DNA from: Lunularia cruciata
Taxonomy: Eukaryota; Streptophyta; Marchantiopsida; Lunulariales; Lunulariaceae
Length of the DNA: 64,000 nt
NCBI GenBank assembly: GCA_948567375.1
Contig: OX419757.1
Location: forward strand, 18,228,001-18,292,000
Direction of reading: 5' to 3'
Each line of letters starts with the position of its first letter. Positions within the stretch are counted from its first letter, which is position 1. Below are positions 63,458 through 64,000 of the stretch, in pieces. Below the pieces are notes generated by a model that saw only the letters and a list, made by a program, of their open reading frames with translations, made no database searches and was not told the origin of the DNA. The translations under genes were made by a program, and so were the position numbers.

Positions 63458-64000
63458 TGTGAGCCGGCCTATCTCTCACTCAGGATGAACCTCTGATGGC
63501 TATTACAGCAGCGCACTATGGACTAAGAAGGCAAGGAACTACAACTCCATCATACTCCTCCAAGGCTAACACTCCAAGACTCAAGACATTGCTCACTAGA
63601 GAACTCAATCAGAGAGAGATAGTTGCAAATAAAAGGATGATGAGTACCTCCTCACCCCTTGTTTATATACTTGTGAAATAGTTACGTACCAAAGTTACTA
63701 ATTACCGTAGTAACTCAAGTTACTAGACTAAAAGTCAAGTAAAGTCAAAAAGTAGAAAGGAATATCCATTCACATGGGCATATTACCCTAAGCATGTGGT
63801 CTTATCTTGACCCAACCACTAAGTCAAGATTCCTTCACATGGGCTATCCTTGGACTAAAGAAGAATCCAAAACAAAAAGGCTTGCTGGCCCAAGAGTTCT
63901 CAACTCTTTCCTCAAAGCCAAACACCTAGGAATAATACCAAGTCAACACACTAAAATCCAAAATAGTGGTGCTCATCTTTTCTACTTCCTCTAAAGTAAG
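63458..64000 (-). repeat. Family A LTR, inverted, cut by window end
   Basis: Reverse complement of the A LTR 3' part: TGTGAGCCGGCC, the 61-codon antisense frame common to all A LTRs, and the TATA box on the minus strand near 63662-63669. It is inserted in the C-III RT. Whether it is a solo LTR or belongs to a full element cannot be seen. Confidence 0.9.

Overview
This is repeat-on-repeat plant DNA. I see no convincing host gene and no tRNA or rRNA gene. Almost every base can be assigned to LTR retrotransposons of four Ty3/gypsy families inserted into one another. The organism is a land plant with a large, repeat-rich nuclear genome. Long LTRs, deep nesting, solo LTRs and many transition-type stop codons fit this. 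I cannot name the species; a gymnosperm or other non-angiosperm is possible but unproven.

Families (my labels). Family A: about 0.69 kb LTRs, a tRNA-Asp-like primer site and one gag-pol frame, Athila-like by its reverse transcriptase (RT). Family C: giant 3.65-3.78 kb LTRs that each carry a sense-strand reading frame of roughly 850-920 codons, with Athila-like gag-pol between them. Family K: a 2.65 kb LTR full of tandem repeats, with a Ty3-type gag. Family M: a Ty3/gypsy element whose polyprotein holds a cytosine-5 DNA methyltransferase domain between protease and RT.

Layout. 1-59 is the end of a C LTR. 60-8659 is a K element interrupted by the A copy at 968-7502. 8660-10382 is M-family RNase H plus an LTR or leader. 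10383-24070 is a complete C element on the minus strand (C-I, target duplication GGTGT) inside family M. 24076-31990 is the body of that M element (gag, zinc knuckles, protease, methyltransferase, RT), interrupted by a K solo LTR at 25354-28000. 32005-43100 is a mosaic of A, M and C fragments. From 42692 a C LTR on the minus strand (C-III) is split by a solo C LTR on the plus strand (C-IV, 43101-57601, duplication CTACA). C-IV is itself split by an intact young A element (A-IV, 43417-50574) and by a second solo C LTR (C-V, 52138-55791, duplication GAAGT). 57607-63457 is the rest of C-III, ended by another A LTR at 63458.

How it works together. A-IV looks recently active: a 1608-codon gag-pol and LTRs differing at 2 of 679 positions. 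The other copies are decayed. The two most unusual systems are the methyltransferase-bearing M element and the open reading frame housed inside the C LTR, upstream of the LTR's own TATA box. That frame is therefore present in every solo LTR as well as twice in every full element.
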